44,572 bases of DNA from Myxococcales bacterium. Its GTDB lineage: Bacteria > Myxococcota_A > Polyangia > Polyangiales > Polyangiaceae. The DNA lies in the NCBI GenBank assembly GCA_009692485.1, contig SHZB01000006.1, positions 1 through 44,572 of the forward strand, in the 5' to 3' direction. The translations under genes and the position numbers were made by a program. The notes beneath the pieces are model-generated. The model searched no databases. It was not told the origin of the DNA and saw only the letters and a program-made list of their open reading frames with translations. Below are positions 1 to 7,498 of the stretch, one piece after another (the stretch's first letter is position 1; every line of letters starts with the position of its first letter).

Positions 1-506
1 ATGACGACGAGATCTTTGGGGGTCATGCGGAACGATGCGGTCTCGCCAAACAAATTGTAATTGGGAATGAGGTCGGGAAAGGCTTTGGGGGCGGCGGCCT
101 GGGCACCGTCGCCGAACACCGCCATCGGCAAGGCGCCCCAGAACAGCCCGAGGTTTTGAAAGATGAACGAGATGCCGATCGCGCTCACGAGCGGCGCGAG
201 CTTCGGTGCGCCCCGGAGCGGTCGATAGATGACGCGCTCGAGCCCCACATTGACGAGCGCCCCGAAGGCCGAACAAGCGGCGACGACGGCGATGATCTCG
301 ACGATGAGGAGGCCGGGCGAGGCGCCGGACGCACCCATCGCCCCGAGGAGCGTGAGGGCGAGGAAGCCCGCGAGCATGAAGAGATCGCCGTGCGCGAAGT
401 TGATGAGCTCGAGCACGCCGTACACCATGCTGTAGCCAAGCGCGATGAGCGCGAAGACCATGCCGTTGGTGATGCCAATGAGCAGTTGCTGAAGGATGAG
501 GTCCAA
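1..506 (-). CDS. livH: LivH-type branched-chain amino acid ABC transporter permease (C-terminus beyond window edge)
   Basis: Reading the minus strand from a TTG at 506 gives a hydrophobic protein with the LivH hallmarks: an N-terminal segment LIGITNGMVFALIALGYSMV, then YGVLELINFAHGDLFMLAGF and ERVIYRPLRGAPKLAPLVSA. LivH is one of two membrane permeases of the LIV-I type importer for branched-chain amino acids or similar small amides, acting in the inner membrane with LivM, LivF, LivG and a binding protein. About 168 codons are visible; the rest lies to the left of the window. The substrate-binding gene lies just upstream on the same strand, so the order is binding protein then permease, an expected operon. 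The start is uncertain: TTG at 506 fits the usual LivH N-terminus, but no strong ribosome binding site precedes it. Confidence 0.85.
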   Translation of the reverse strand, partial: MDLILQQLLIGITNGMVFALIALGYSMVYGVLELINFAHGDLFMLAGFLALTLLGAMGASGASPGLLIVEIIAVVAACSAFGALVNVGLERVIYRPLRGAPKLAPLVSAIGISFIFQNLGLFWGALPMAVFGDGAQAAAPKAFPDLIPNYNLFGETASFRMTPKDLVV

Positions 507-544
507 GGTTGGTTCTCTTGGTGGGCGCGGCGGGTGGGGTGATC

Positions 545-606
545 GCTATTGCGAAGTGCGCGAATGCCTCATGGCGCTATTGCGAAGTGCGCGAATGCCT
601 CATGGC
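545..606. repeat. 31-bp tandem duplication between livK-like stop and livH start
   Basis: Two perfect 31-bp copies lie head to tail (545-575 and 576-606), each beginning GCTATTGCGAAGTGCGCGAA and ending ATGGC. They sit in the short spacer between the stop of the binding-protein gene (615-617) and the livH start (506). No spacer separates the copies, so this is not a CRISPR. It may alter the distance over which the two genes are translationally linked. Confidence 0.9.
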
Positions 607-614
607 GCTCATGC

Positions 615-1853
615 CTATTGGGGCGGGGGCGCGCCGCCGCCGAGGAGGCCGACGAACTCGAATTTGCCGCCTTTTACGACGTTTCCGCTCATCGTGAGGA
701 GCGTGGTGTCGCCGTTTTCGTCGAAGGACCAAGTGCCGAGGGCGCCATCGACTTCTTTGGTCTCGGCGACCGCGCGACGCACCAGCGCGCGATCGTGTTT
801 GCCGGCACGCACGATGGCGCCGAGTGCGACGCGGGCGGCGACATAACCGTATACGGCATACCCTTCAGGATCTGCCTTGTAGCGCTCGCGGTAGCGATCC
901 ACGAAGCCCTTGCCGCTACCGGTCAGTCGGTCCGGAGGCACGCCGCCGAAGGTCACGTAGGCGCGCCCCTCGAGGACGTGGTGGCCGGCGGCCTCGATGA
1001 ACGCCTCTTCGAAGCAGCCGTCGGGCACCATCAAGCGCGCGCGCAGGCCGACGCTCACCAGGTCTTTGGCGATCTGCCCGGCGTTGGATTGGGTGGTGCC
1101 GCCGAAGTAGACGAAGTCCGGATCGAGCTCGCGGATCTTCGCCATCAGGCTTCGGTATTCTTGTGCCTTCGGATCGATGCCTTCACGACCCAGCATGCGT
1201 ACGCCGGCGGCCTCGGCGGCGGCGCTGAACACGTCGGCGATGCCTTTTCCATATAGCCCGCGGTCGTCGAGCACGTAGACGGTCTTGCCACCGAGCGCGC
1301 GCATCCACTCGGCCCCGACCTTGCCCTGAATGTCATCGGCTGGGACGACGCGAAAGTAATTCACCACGGATGTGGGCCGGTACATGTCGGGCTCGCCCGG
1401 TTCGCCGAGGCCCGGTTTGGTGAGGCCGGTATAGGTATTCGCGGGGGAGATCATCGCGAGCGAGGCGCGGTTCAAGATCGGCATCGAGATCTTCGCGGCG
1501 CCGGAGTTGTACGTGCCGATGTACACCAGCACATCCGCGTCTTCGGCGGCGCGGTGCGCGTTGGCGGCCTCTACCTCGGGGTCCCAGTCGCCCTTGCGCG
1601 CGGAGGCGTCGTCCCAGTCTTCATAAGCGATGGTGAGGGCGCCGGCCTTTCCGTGGAGCTCGTCGATCGCCATGCGGATCCCGTTCACGACGCTCGTGGT
1701 CTGGGCGTTGGCGCTGCCGGTGCGTGGCAGGCTGCTCACGATCTTTGCGACCGTGCGGGCGCCGCTGTCCGCCGAATCGCACGAGCTGCCGAGGAGGCAC
1801 GAGCCCGCAAGAACGAGGCCACAAATGCGCTGAAACAGGGTGCTCTGGGTCAC
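615..1853 (-). CDS. LivK-like ABC transporter substrate-binding lipoprotein
   Basis: Periplasmic ligand-binding protein of the type I periplasmic binding (Leu/Ile/Val-binding) family, feeding the permease encoded next to it. From GTG 1853 the protein has about 412 residues, starting VTQSTLFQRICGLVLAGSCL with a lipoprotein-type signal (LLGSSC). The mature part carries IGTYNSGAAKISMPILNRAS, FRVVPADDIQGKVGAEWM, VLDDRGLYGKGIADVF and DPDFVYFGGTTQSNAGQIAK, the usual pattern of this fold. The open frame extends upstream to 2015, but that extension is translated from short tandem repeats and is not protein-like, so GTG 1853 before the signal peptide is preferred. The ligand cannot be read from the sequence: amino acids, amides or urea are all possible. 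Confidence 0.88.
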   Translation of the reverse strand: MTQSTLFQRICGLVLAGSCLLGSSCDSADSGARTVAKIVSSLPRTGSANAQTTSVVNGIRMAIDELHGKAGALTIAYEDWDDASARKGDWDPEVEAANAHRAAEDADVLVYIGTYNSGAAKISMPILNRASLAMISPANTYTGLTKPGLGEPGEPDMYRPTSVVNYFRVVPADDIQGKVGAEWMRALGGKTVYVLDDRGLYGKGIADVFSAAAEAAGVRMLGREGIDPKAQEYRSLMAKIRELDPDFVYFGGTTQSNAGQIAKDLVSVGLRARLMVPDGCFEEAFIEAAGHHVLEGRAYVTFGGVPPDRLTGSGKGFVDRYRERYKADPEGYAVYGYVAARVALGAIVRAGKHDRALVRRAVAETKEVDGALGTWSFDENGDTTLLTMSGNVVKGGKFEFVGLLGGGAPPPQ

Positions 1854-1958
1854 GGTTCGAATCCCCGCGCGATGCGTGGCCTTGCCGCGCGGTGCGGTCA
1901 ACCCGGAAGACGCCGAAGACACCGAGCGGAGAAGGAGCCGCGCGTGCAGAGGGGGGCC

Positions 1959-2023
1959 GCCAACGATGGTCGGCAACGATGGCCGGCAACGATGGCCGCC
2001 AACGATGGCCGCCAACGATGGCC
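1959..2023. repeat. 13-bp tandem repeat, five copies, upstream of livK-like gene
   Basis: The core CAACGATGG recurs at 1961, 1974, 1987, 2000 and 2013, exactly 13 bp apart, with the unit close to GCCAACGATGGCC. Each unit contains GCCA-ACGA-TGGC, so every copy can fold into a tiny 4-bp hairpin. The array lies in the spacer between the vapC stop and the livK-like start. Its role is unknown; repeat number could vary between strains. Confidence 0.9.
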
Positions 2024-2066
2024 TAGTGGTCGCGCCAGTTGGAGAGCTTTGCGGCCACGCTTCGGC

Positions 2067-2456
2067 TCAGTCCCACACACAAGGAACGAGGCCCGATGCA
2101 CGGATGGCTTCGTCCGCGGTGACGAGCCGTGCGCCGTGCACGCGCGCCGTCGCGACGATGAGTCGATCGGCAAAGTCACCGTGCTTCCACGGGAGCTTGA
2201 CCGCTTCGACGGCGACGCGAGGAAGGAGCGAGAGAAGCTCTGTGCGCGGATCTTCGGACAGGGCTTCGTCGATCCAGATGTCATAGCTGCGATCGAACTT
2301 CAGCTTGCCGGCCTCCGCCTTCATGGCGACTTCCCAAACGCAGATGGCCGGGACGCCAACGCGCGAGGCTTTCTTGACGGCGCGCAGTGCTCTCTTGCCG
2401 AGCTTCTCTGGTTGGGTCACCCACCAAACCCAGGCGTGCGTATCGAGCACGATCAC
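2067..2456 (-). CDS. vapC: PIN-domain ribonuclease toxin (VapC family)
   Basis: A 129-residue PIN-domain protein starting at GTG 2456 with VIVLDTHAWVWWV. VapC toxins are metal-dependent ribonucleases, usually cutting tRNA or rRNA. The acidic active-site residues expected of a PIN domain are visible: D5 in the first strand, E42 in CVWEVAMKAEAGKL, D94/D97 in HGDFADRLIVATA and D115 in LVTADEAI. The length is normal for the family. The GTG start overlaps the antitoxin stop as GTGA (2453-2456), typical of toxin-antitoxin operons and giving coupled translation. The open frame continues further upstream, but only inside the antitoxin gene, so the overlapping GTG is preferred. All catalytic residues are present, so the toxin is probably active. 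Confidence 0.9.
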   Translation of the reverse strand: MIVLDTHAWVWWVTQPEKLGKRALRAVKKASRVGVPAICVWEVAMKAEAGKLKFDRSYDIWIDEALSEDPRTELLSLLPRVAVEAVKLPWKHGDFADRLIVATARVHGARLVTADEAIRASGLVPCVWD

Positions 2457-2698
2457 GAGCCCGCGTCCCGCTGGGTCTCGATCGCTAGGAGCAGGTCTTC
2501 TTCGTACAAGAGGGTTCCGCGAAGCGAGCCGCGCACGCTCGACGGCAGCGGCACCACGCGCGCAACGGGTCGGCCACGCTTGGTGACCACGAACGAACGC
2601 TGCTTCGTCTCGACCTCGTCGAAGAACGCGAGGCACTTCGCTTTGAACTCGCCCGCGGGGATCGCCCGGACGACGTTGGTGGTGGTCTTCATGGTCAT
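2453..2698 (-). CDS. Phd/YefM-type antitoxin of the VapC pair
   Basis: A small protein of about 81 residues containing VVRAIPAGEFKAKCLAFFDE followed by FVVTKRGRPVARVVPLP, the Phd/YefM antitoxin fold: an N-terminal DNA-binding strand-helix region, then a toxin-wrapping C-terminus. It should bind and block the PIN toxin encoded immediately downstream and repress its own promoter. Several in-frame ATGs exist (2761, 2719, 2698, 2692). The start at 2698 or 2692 fits family length and leaves the inverted repeat at 2689-2721 at the start of the gene, where an autoregulatory operator would sit. The stop overlaps the toxin start by 4 nt. Confidence 0.85.
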   Translation of the reverse strand: MTMKTTTNVVRAIPAGEFKAKCLAFFDEVETKQRSFVVTKRGRPVARVVPLPSSVRGSLRGTLLYEEDLLLAIETQRDAGS

Positions 2699-2721
2699 GA
2701 CTGTACCATTGGTGACCATGA
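2689..2721. promoter_or_regulatory. putative antitoxin operator (9-bp inverted repeat)
   Basis: Perfect 9-bp arms TCATGGTCA (2689-2697) and TGACCATGA (2713-2721) are separated by 15 bp and centred on the antitoxin start region. Autorepression through such palindromes is established for Phd/YefM systems; that this one is the operator is an inference. Confidence 0.55.
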
Positions 2722-2839
2722 TGTCCGCGGGCGGCGAGTGCAGCGCGGCTTGGCTCGGCACCGTCGCCAGATTAGTGGCGTGACCGCGCGGTCGCGACTA
2801 AGGAAGCCGCCAGCCGTCTGGCACTTATCGGAGATCGCC

Positions 2840-3526
2840 GTGGACACACTCCGCATTTTCATCGACCTGTTCTTGCACCTCGACGTGGCGTTGCGCGACG
2901 GATCGAACTTGCTCGGCCCGTGGCTCTACGTGGTGCTGTTCGCGGTCGTGTTCTGCGAGACGGGGCTCGTCGTCATGCCGTTCTTGCCGGGCGACTCGCT
3001 GCTCTTCACGTGTGGCGCGATCGCGTCGATGCCGGGCGCGGGGCTCGAGGTGAAGCTGACGATCGGGACCCTGATCGTCGCGGCCATCCTGGGTGACGCC
3101 GTCAATTACTCGATCGGTCGGCGCATCGGCGAGCGGCTGATCGCGAAGAAGCCCAAGTGGCTCAACCCGCAGCACCTCGAGCGGACGCAGCGTTTCTATG
3201 ACAAGCACGGTGGCAAGACGATCGTGTTCGCGCGCTTCGCACCCATCTTTCGAACCTTTGCGCCCTTCGTCGCGGGCGTGGGCCGGATGCAGTATCGCCG
3301 CTTCGTGGGCTACAACGTGGGTGGCGCGGTCGTGTGGGTCGTGAGCTTCGTGCTCGCGGGCTACCATTTCGGGAATCTGCCGATCATCAAGCGCAACTTT
3401 CAGTTCGTCGTCTTGGCGATCATCATCGTGAGCGTGCTGCCGGCGGTGGTCGAGATCGTGCGCGCGCGTCGCGAGGCCCGGGCTGGTGCTGCGCCAAGCG
3501 AGACACCGAGCGGGACGGCGAGCTGA
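2840..3526 (+). CDS. DedA family (VTT domain) membrane protein
   Basis: A 228-residue inner-membrane protein of the DedA/SNARE-associated (VTT) superfamily, members of which act as lipid scramblases or translocases (for example undecaprenyl phosphate recycling) and support membrane homeostasis. Diagnostic stretches are FCETGLVVMPFLPGDSLLF near residues 38-56, GDAVNYSIGRRIGERL, FYDKHGGKTIVFARFAPIFR and the final hydrophobic helix near FQFVVLAIIIVSVLP. The GTG at 2840 (VDTLRIFIDLF) is preceded by GGAG about 7 nt upstream, which decides the start over upstream alternatives. It is divergent from the toxin-antitoxin operon. Its stop codon lies in the first unit of a short repeat array. Confidence 0.9.
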   Translation: MDTLRIFIDLFLHLDVALRDGSNLLGPWLYVVLFAVVFCETGLVVMPFLPGDSLLFTCGAIASMPGAGLEVKLTIGTLIVAAILGDAVNYSIGRRIGERLIAKKPKWLNPQHLERTQRFYDKHGGKTIVFARFAPIFRTFAPFVAGVGRMQYRRFVGYNVGGAVVWVVSFVLAGYHFGNLPIIKRNFQFVVLAIIIVSVLPAVVEIVRARREARAGAAPSETPSGTAS

Positions 3527-3616
3527 AGGGGGACGGCGAGCTGAAGCGGGGCCGAGCAGAGGCGGGACGGCGAGCTGAGGCCGCGCGGCGAGCTGAGGCG
3601 GGGCCGAGCTGAGGCG
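3512..3616. repeat. degenerate GGCGAGCTGA repeat array spanning the dedA stop
   Basis: The motif GACGGCGAGCTGA or close variants (GCGCGGCGAGCTGA, GGGCCGAGCTGA) occurs about five times between 3512 and 3616. The first copy contains the dedA stop codon (3524-3526), so the repeats look like amplification of the gene's own 3' end. The array separates dedA from the exporter gene that starts at 3658. Confidence 0.8.
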
Positions 3617-3657
3617 GCGTATTTCCGGGGTCGCTCCGAAGGGATCGCTCGACTACC

Positions 3658-6408
3658 GTGAGCCCGATGCCCGAGGCCCCACGCGAGCCGGATGATGCGC
3701 CCCGCTTCAACGCGTTTCGATGGTTTGCAGAGGCCGGCGTGCGGCGGCCGTGGCTCATCGTGGCTCTCGGGCTCAGCCTGAGCGCAGCCTCGCTCGCGTA
3801 CACCTGGAACATCCCGCTCAGCACGTCGCGATACGCGCTGGTGTCGGCCGAGGACAACGTGCAGCAGGCGCGGCTGCTCACGTTTTTCGAGCGCTTCGGG
3901 ATCCAGGACGCGATGGTGCTGGTGCTGAGCGAAGGGACGCACGAGGAGCGGCGGCGCGTCTCCTTCGAGGTGTGCGCGAAGCTCGAGCGCGAGCCGGAAT
4001 TTCGTGGGCGCACGCTGTGCCGCATCGGACCGAACGAGCTCGCGGAGGTGGCGCTGTTGTTCGACCCCGCTCGGGTGCAAGAACAGCTTGGTGCGCTCGG
4101 ACCGCCGGGTTCGCTAGCGGCGCTCGTCGAGGGCGGTCTGCCGGCGTGGCTCGCGGCGATCGAGGGCGGAATGGCGAGCGCGCTCGGCGGCGCGACGGAA
4201 CACGGCGAGGCTCGCGGGCGCGGCGACTCGAAGACCGCGGACCCTGCGAATCGCGGGCTCGGTGGGCTCGTGCGACTCTTGCGCGCGCTCGACGCCGAGC
4301 TTGGCGGGCGGGACGCGGTCTCGGAGCTTGGGCTTGGCGCGGCGCGTGAGGCGCTGCCGGGTGGGATCCGCGTCGATGAGCGTGGATTCCTCGTCGGGCC
4401 GAACGACGGCTATCACCTCGTCGCGATGTTTCCGGTGCTGCCGGGCACGGAGGGCTACGACCTCAAGCCGCTCGTCGACAAGGTCCGCGGCATCGTGCGC
4501 GCGGTTCAGCACGGCGCAGTTCGCAGCGATCTCACGGGCCTGCCAAGCATCGCGACGGACGAGCTTGACGCGGTCGAGCGCGGGATGAAGGACGCGACTC
4601 TCGGGACCTCGGTCGGCATTCTCATTTTGCTGCTCGTGGGATTTCGCTCGTGGCGTTTCTCGCTGTTGGCGTTGGTGCCACTCGCGGTCGGCACCGTCGT
4701 GACCACGGCGCTCGCTCGCGGAATGTTCGGCGGCCTCAACGTGATCACCTCGTCGTTCGTGTCCGTATTGATGGGGATCGGGATCGATTTCGCCTGCTTC
4801 GCGATGTCGCGTTATTCGGAAGAACTGCGCGCGGGCAAGCGCCAGCTCGAGGCGATGACAGCGGCGTTGATGCAGACCGGCCCGCCGATCCTGATCTCGG
4901 CAGGCACGACCGTGCTCGCGTTTCTCACCGTCGCGACCACGGATTTTACGGCCTTCAAACAGCTGGGCTATTTGGTCGGTCTAGGGCTTGCGGCGATGGT
5001 GCTGCTCACGTTTTTTCTCTGCCCGGCGCTCGCACCGGTCCTCAATCCGAAGGAGCTCGTCGCGGCGCGGGAGTTCGTCGGTTTGCACCTGCTCGAGCCG
5101 GTGGTTCGGCGCGGTCGCCCGGTGATCCTCGGCTTGGCGGTGCTCGTGACGGCGGCTGGGGCGGTGTGCGCGTTCAAGCTTCGCTTCGATGCAAACTACG
5201 TAGAGTTTCTGCCGGCGGAGCAGGAGAGCGTGCGCGGCCTCAAGCTCCTCGAGGGCGACAAGGGTTCGAGCCCAGTGCATGCGATCGCGACGGCCGACGG
5301 CGTCGAGCGGGCGCGAGAGAAGGCTGCTCGTTTGCGTGCGCTGTCACGCGTGGCCTCGGTCGATACCGCTACGGATCTGCTGCCGCCCTTGACGAGCGAG
5401 CGGCTCGACGCGCTGCGTGGTGTCGTCCGTTCCTTCGGAAATGAGCCCAATTTCCGGGCGCTCCGTGATCGCGCACGCACCAAGGCTGAGGTGCTCTCGA
5501 AGCTCGACGCGCTCGCCGACGGCCTTGACGAAGTGGGCTTCGCGTTGCGGCAGGCGGCCGGACAGACGAGCGAACTCGAGCTCGCGAGGGCGGCGCTGAA
5601 GGAGCTCACCGCGACCGTGAAGGCGCTACCGGGGGACGGCTCCGAGGCGCTCGCGGCGCTCGAGCTCCGCGTCCTAGACTTGTTCGAGCGTGCGTGGACG
5701 ACTGCCGCAAATGTCGCCAAGCGCGGCCACTACGAGCCCGTGGATCTACCGAGCGTATTTCGCGCGCGCTTCGTCAGCAAAGATCACCAAGGACTCGCGA
5801 TTTACGTGCAGCCCGCCGGCAACATTTGGGATGTGAAAGAGGCCGCGGCCTTCAATCAGCAGCTCTTCAGCGTGGAGCCGGATGCGTGCGGACCGGCCGT
5901 CGAGATCGACTCGTTTCAGAGCTCGATCTTGAAGGGCTTTCGTTTCGCGGGGCTCTGCTCCGGCCTGCTCGCGTTCGGCGCTTGCTGGCTCGGCTTCCGA
6001 AGCGTGAAAGACTCTTGGCTCGCGCTCGTCCCGGTGGTGCTTGGATTCGCGGGGATGCTCGGGACCATGGTCGTCCTCGATCTGCGCGTCACGGTCGCGA
6101 ACATCGTGTCGTTTCCGCTGTTGATGGGCATGGGCGTCGAAGCGGGCGCGCACATCATGGCGCGTTGCCGTCAGAGCGCTTCCGTTCGCGGAGGCGTGGC
6201 CGAGCTCGCCGACATCATCGGGGGCACGGGCTCCGCCGTCGTGATCGCCGCGACCACGACCATCGTCGGCTTCGGGGCATTGATGCTCGCCGATTACCGC
6301 GCGATGCAGGCGCTCGGGGCGATCATGAGCGTCGGCATGACGTGCAATCTCGTGGCTGCTCTGGTGGTGCTGCCGGCCTTGCTCGTGACCCTCAAGCGTG
6401 CGCGGTGA
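3658..6408 (+). CDS. MMPL/RND family transporter (possibly lipid or hopanoid exporter)
   Basis: A 916-residue RND-superfamily protein with the MMPL duplication. There is one helix at about residues 31-50, a large periplasmic loop, helices 2-6 at about 314-460 (GILILLLVGF, LMGIGIDFACFAMSRYSEEL), helix 7 near 490, a second loop, and helices 8-12 at about 760-913 (FPLLMGMGVEAGAHIMARCR). The GxxIDF and GxxxEAGAH motifs correspond to the proton-relay helices of MMPL proteins. The family exports lipids such as mycolates, hopanoids or fatty-acid conjugates using the proton gradient. The overall form recalls HpnN, but no hopanoid gene is nearby, so the substrate is unassigned. The start is GTG 3658; an in-frame ATG follows at 3667. 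The next gene begins 3 nt after the stop. Confidence 0.88.
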   Translation: MSPMPEAPREPDDAPRFNAFRWFAEAGVRRPWLIVALGLSLSAASLAYTWNIPLSTSRYALVSAEDNVQQARLLTFFERFGIQDAMVLVLSEGTHEERRRVSFEVCAKLEREPEFRGRTLCRIGPNELAEVALLFDPARVQEQLGALGPPGSLAALVEGGLPAWLAAIEGGMASALGGATEHGEARGRGDSKTADPANRGLGGLVRLLRALDAELGGRDAVSELGLGAAREALPGGIRVDERGFLVGPNDGYHLVAMFPVLPGTEGYDLKPLVDKVRGIVRAVQHGAVRSDLTGLPSIATDELDAVERGMKDATLGTSVGILILLLVGFRSWRFSLLALVPLAVGTVVTTALARGMFGGLNVITSSFVSVLMGIGIDFACFAMSRYSEELRAGKRQLEAMTAALMQTGPPILISAGTTVLAFLTVATTDFTAFKQLGYLVGLGLAAMVLLTFFLCPALAPVLNPKELVAAREFVGLHLLEPVVRRGRPVILGLAVLVTAAGAVCAFKLRFDANYVEFLPAEQESVRGLKLLEGDKGSSPVHAIATADGVERAREKAARLRALSRVASVDTATDLLPPLTSERLDALRGVVRSFGNEPNFRALRDRARTKAEVLSKLDALADGLDEVGFALRQAAGQTSELELARAALKELTATVKALPGDGSEALAALELRVLDLFERAWTTAANVAKRGHYEPVDLPSVFRARFVSKDHQGLAIYVQPAGNIWDVKEAAAFNQQLFSVEPDACGPAVEIDSFQSSILKGFRFAGLCSGLLAFGACWLGFRSVKDSWLALVPVVLGFAGMLGTMVVLDLRVTVANIVSFPLLMGMGVEAGAHIMARCRQSASVRGGVAELADIIGGTGSAVVIAATTTIVGFGALMLADYRAMQALGAIMSVGMTCNLVAALVVLPALLVTLKRAR

Positions 6409-6411
6409 GCT

Positions 6412-7377
6412 ATGAGCACGGTCGTCGTTCTCGCCTTTGTCGCCGCGGCGCTGCTCGCCATCAACATGGGCGCGAGCGGGGTTGCGCCGTCGTTTTCGAG
6501 CGTGCTCGGCGCCGGCATGGCGAGCCGCAAGCGCATCCTCCTCGCCTACGGTGCTTGCGTCGTCCTCGGAGCGGTGCTGCTCGGCGGGCGTGTCACGAGC
6601 ACGCTCGGTAAATCGATAGCGCCCGCGGAGGCGTTCACACCGACGGTCACGGTCGCCGTGCTCGCGTCGATCGGCGTGTCGCTGTTGATGGCGAATCTTC
6701 TCAAGGTGCCGCAGTCGACATCGTGGGTCACGGTCCTCTCGGTCGTGGTCGTGGGCGTTCATCACGGCAGCGTGAATCTCCACACGCTCTACGCGCGCCT
6801 CTTGCCTGCGTGGGTGCTGCTCCCCCTGGCCGGCTACGCCATCACCTTCGTCGCGCTTCGCACGCTCTATCCGCTGAGGGCCGGAAATATGGCGCTTCAC
6901 GAACAGCTGGCGCGTAGGAAGCAGCTCGTTCGGGTGCTCGCGATCGGCGGCGGCTGTTACGTCGCTGTCGCGAATGGCTCGAACAACGTCGCCAACGTCG
7001 TCGGCCCGCTGTCCGCCTCGGGCTTGGTGAGCGCGAGCCTCGGGCTCTTGTTGGTAGCTCCCATCTTTGGGCTCGGAGCGGCGCTCGTGCGCGGGCCTGC
7101 CGACACGATGGGCAAGAGCATCGTGCCGTTCGGGCCGGTGACCGCGGCGCTCACCAGCGTCGTCGTCGGGAGCCTGCTTTTGTTTGCCTCGACGCAAGGC
7201 ATTCCGCAGTCGCTCGTGCAGCTGCAAGCCGCGTGCGTGCTGGCGGTGTCGCGCGTGAAGGAAGGCAGCGTCGAGCTCATGCCGCGCGCACAGCTCGCGA
7301 AGGTGCTGGCGGTGTGGCTCGGTGCGCCGATCGTCGCCGCAGGCTCGACGTGGCTCGCGCTCAAGTTTTTCGTGTGA
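6412..7377 (+). CDS. cysP: PiT-family permease of the CysP (sulfate) type
   Basis: A 321-residue, highly hydrophobic protein of the inorganic phosphate transporter (PiT) family. The second half keeps the family repeat GSNNVANVVGPLSASGL, while the first-half repeat reads INMGASGVAPSFSSVLGAG in place of the phosphate-transporter GAND motif. That NxGASG form is what I recall from Bacillus CysP, a PiT-family sulfate permease. Because cysteine synthase follows in the same direction, sulfate uptake for cysteine synthesis is the preferred role; phosphate transport remains the alternative. ATG 6412 has GGTGAG just upstream, overlapping the stop of the exporter gene, so translation is probably coupled. 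The gene is full length and shows no damage. Confidence 0.8.
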   Translation: MSTVVVLAFVAAALLAINMGASGVAPSFSSVLGAGMASRKRILLAYGACVVLGAVLLGGRVTSTLGKSIAPAEAFTPTVTVAVLASIGVSLLMANLLKVPQSTSWVTVLSVVVVGVHHGSVNLHTLYARLLPAWVLLPLAGYAITFVALRTLYPLRAGNMALHEQLARRKQLVRVLAIGGGCYVAVANGSNNVANVVGPLSASGLVSASLGLLLVAPIFGLGAALVRGPADTMGKSIVPFGPVTAALTSVVVGSLLLFASTQGIPQSLVQLQAACVLAVSRVKEGSVELMPRAQLAKVLAVWLGAPIVAAGSTWLALKFFV

Positions 7378-7498
7378 AGGGCGGGCCCGTGCCGTGCTTG
7401 GAGCGACCTGACAATTGCGCCGGGGCCTACGTGGGCCCGTGCCATGCTGCGCGTGTGCAGCGGCAGTTTGATCGTCCATGCGTGAGCGAGCGCGTGCC

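Noticed and set aside
545-606. CRISPR-like direct repeats
   Set aside because: Only two head-to-tail copies without spacers and no cas genes; a simple tandem duplication.
1852-1866. T-loop-like GGTTCGAATCCCC suggesting a tRNA
   Set aside because: The flanking bases do not form a T stem, and no acceptor or anticodon arm can be folded; the bases lie just upstream of the livK-like GTG start.
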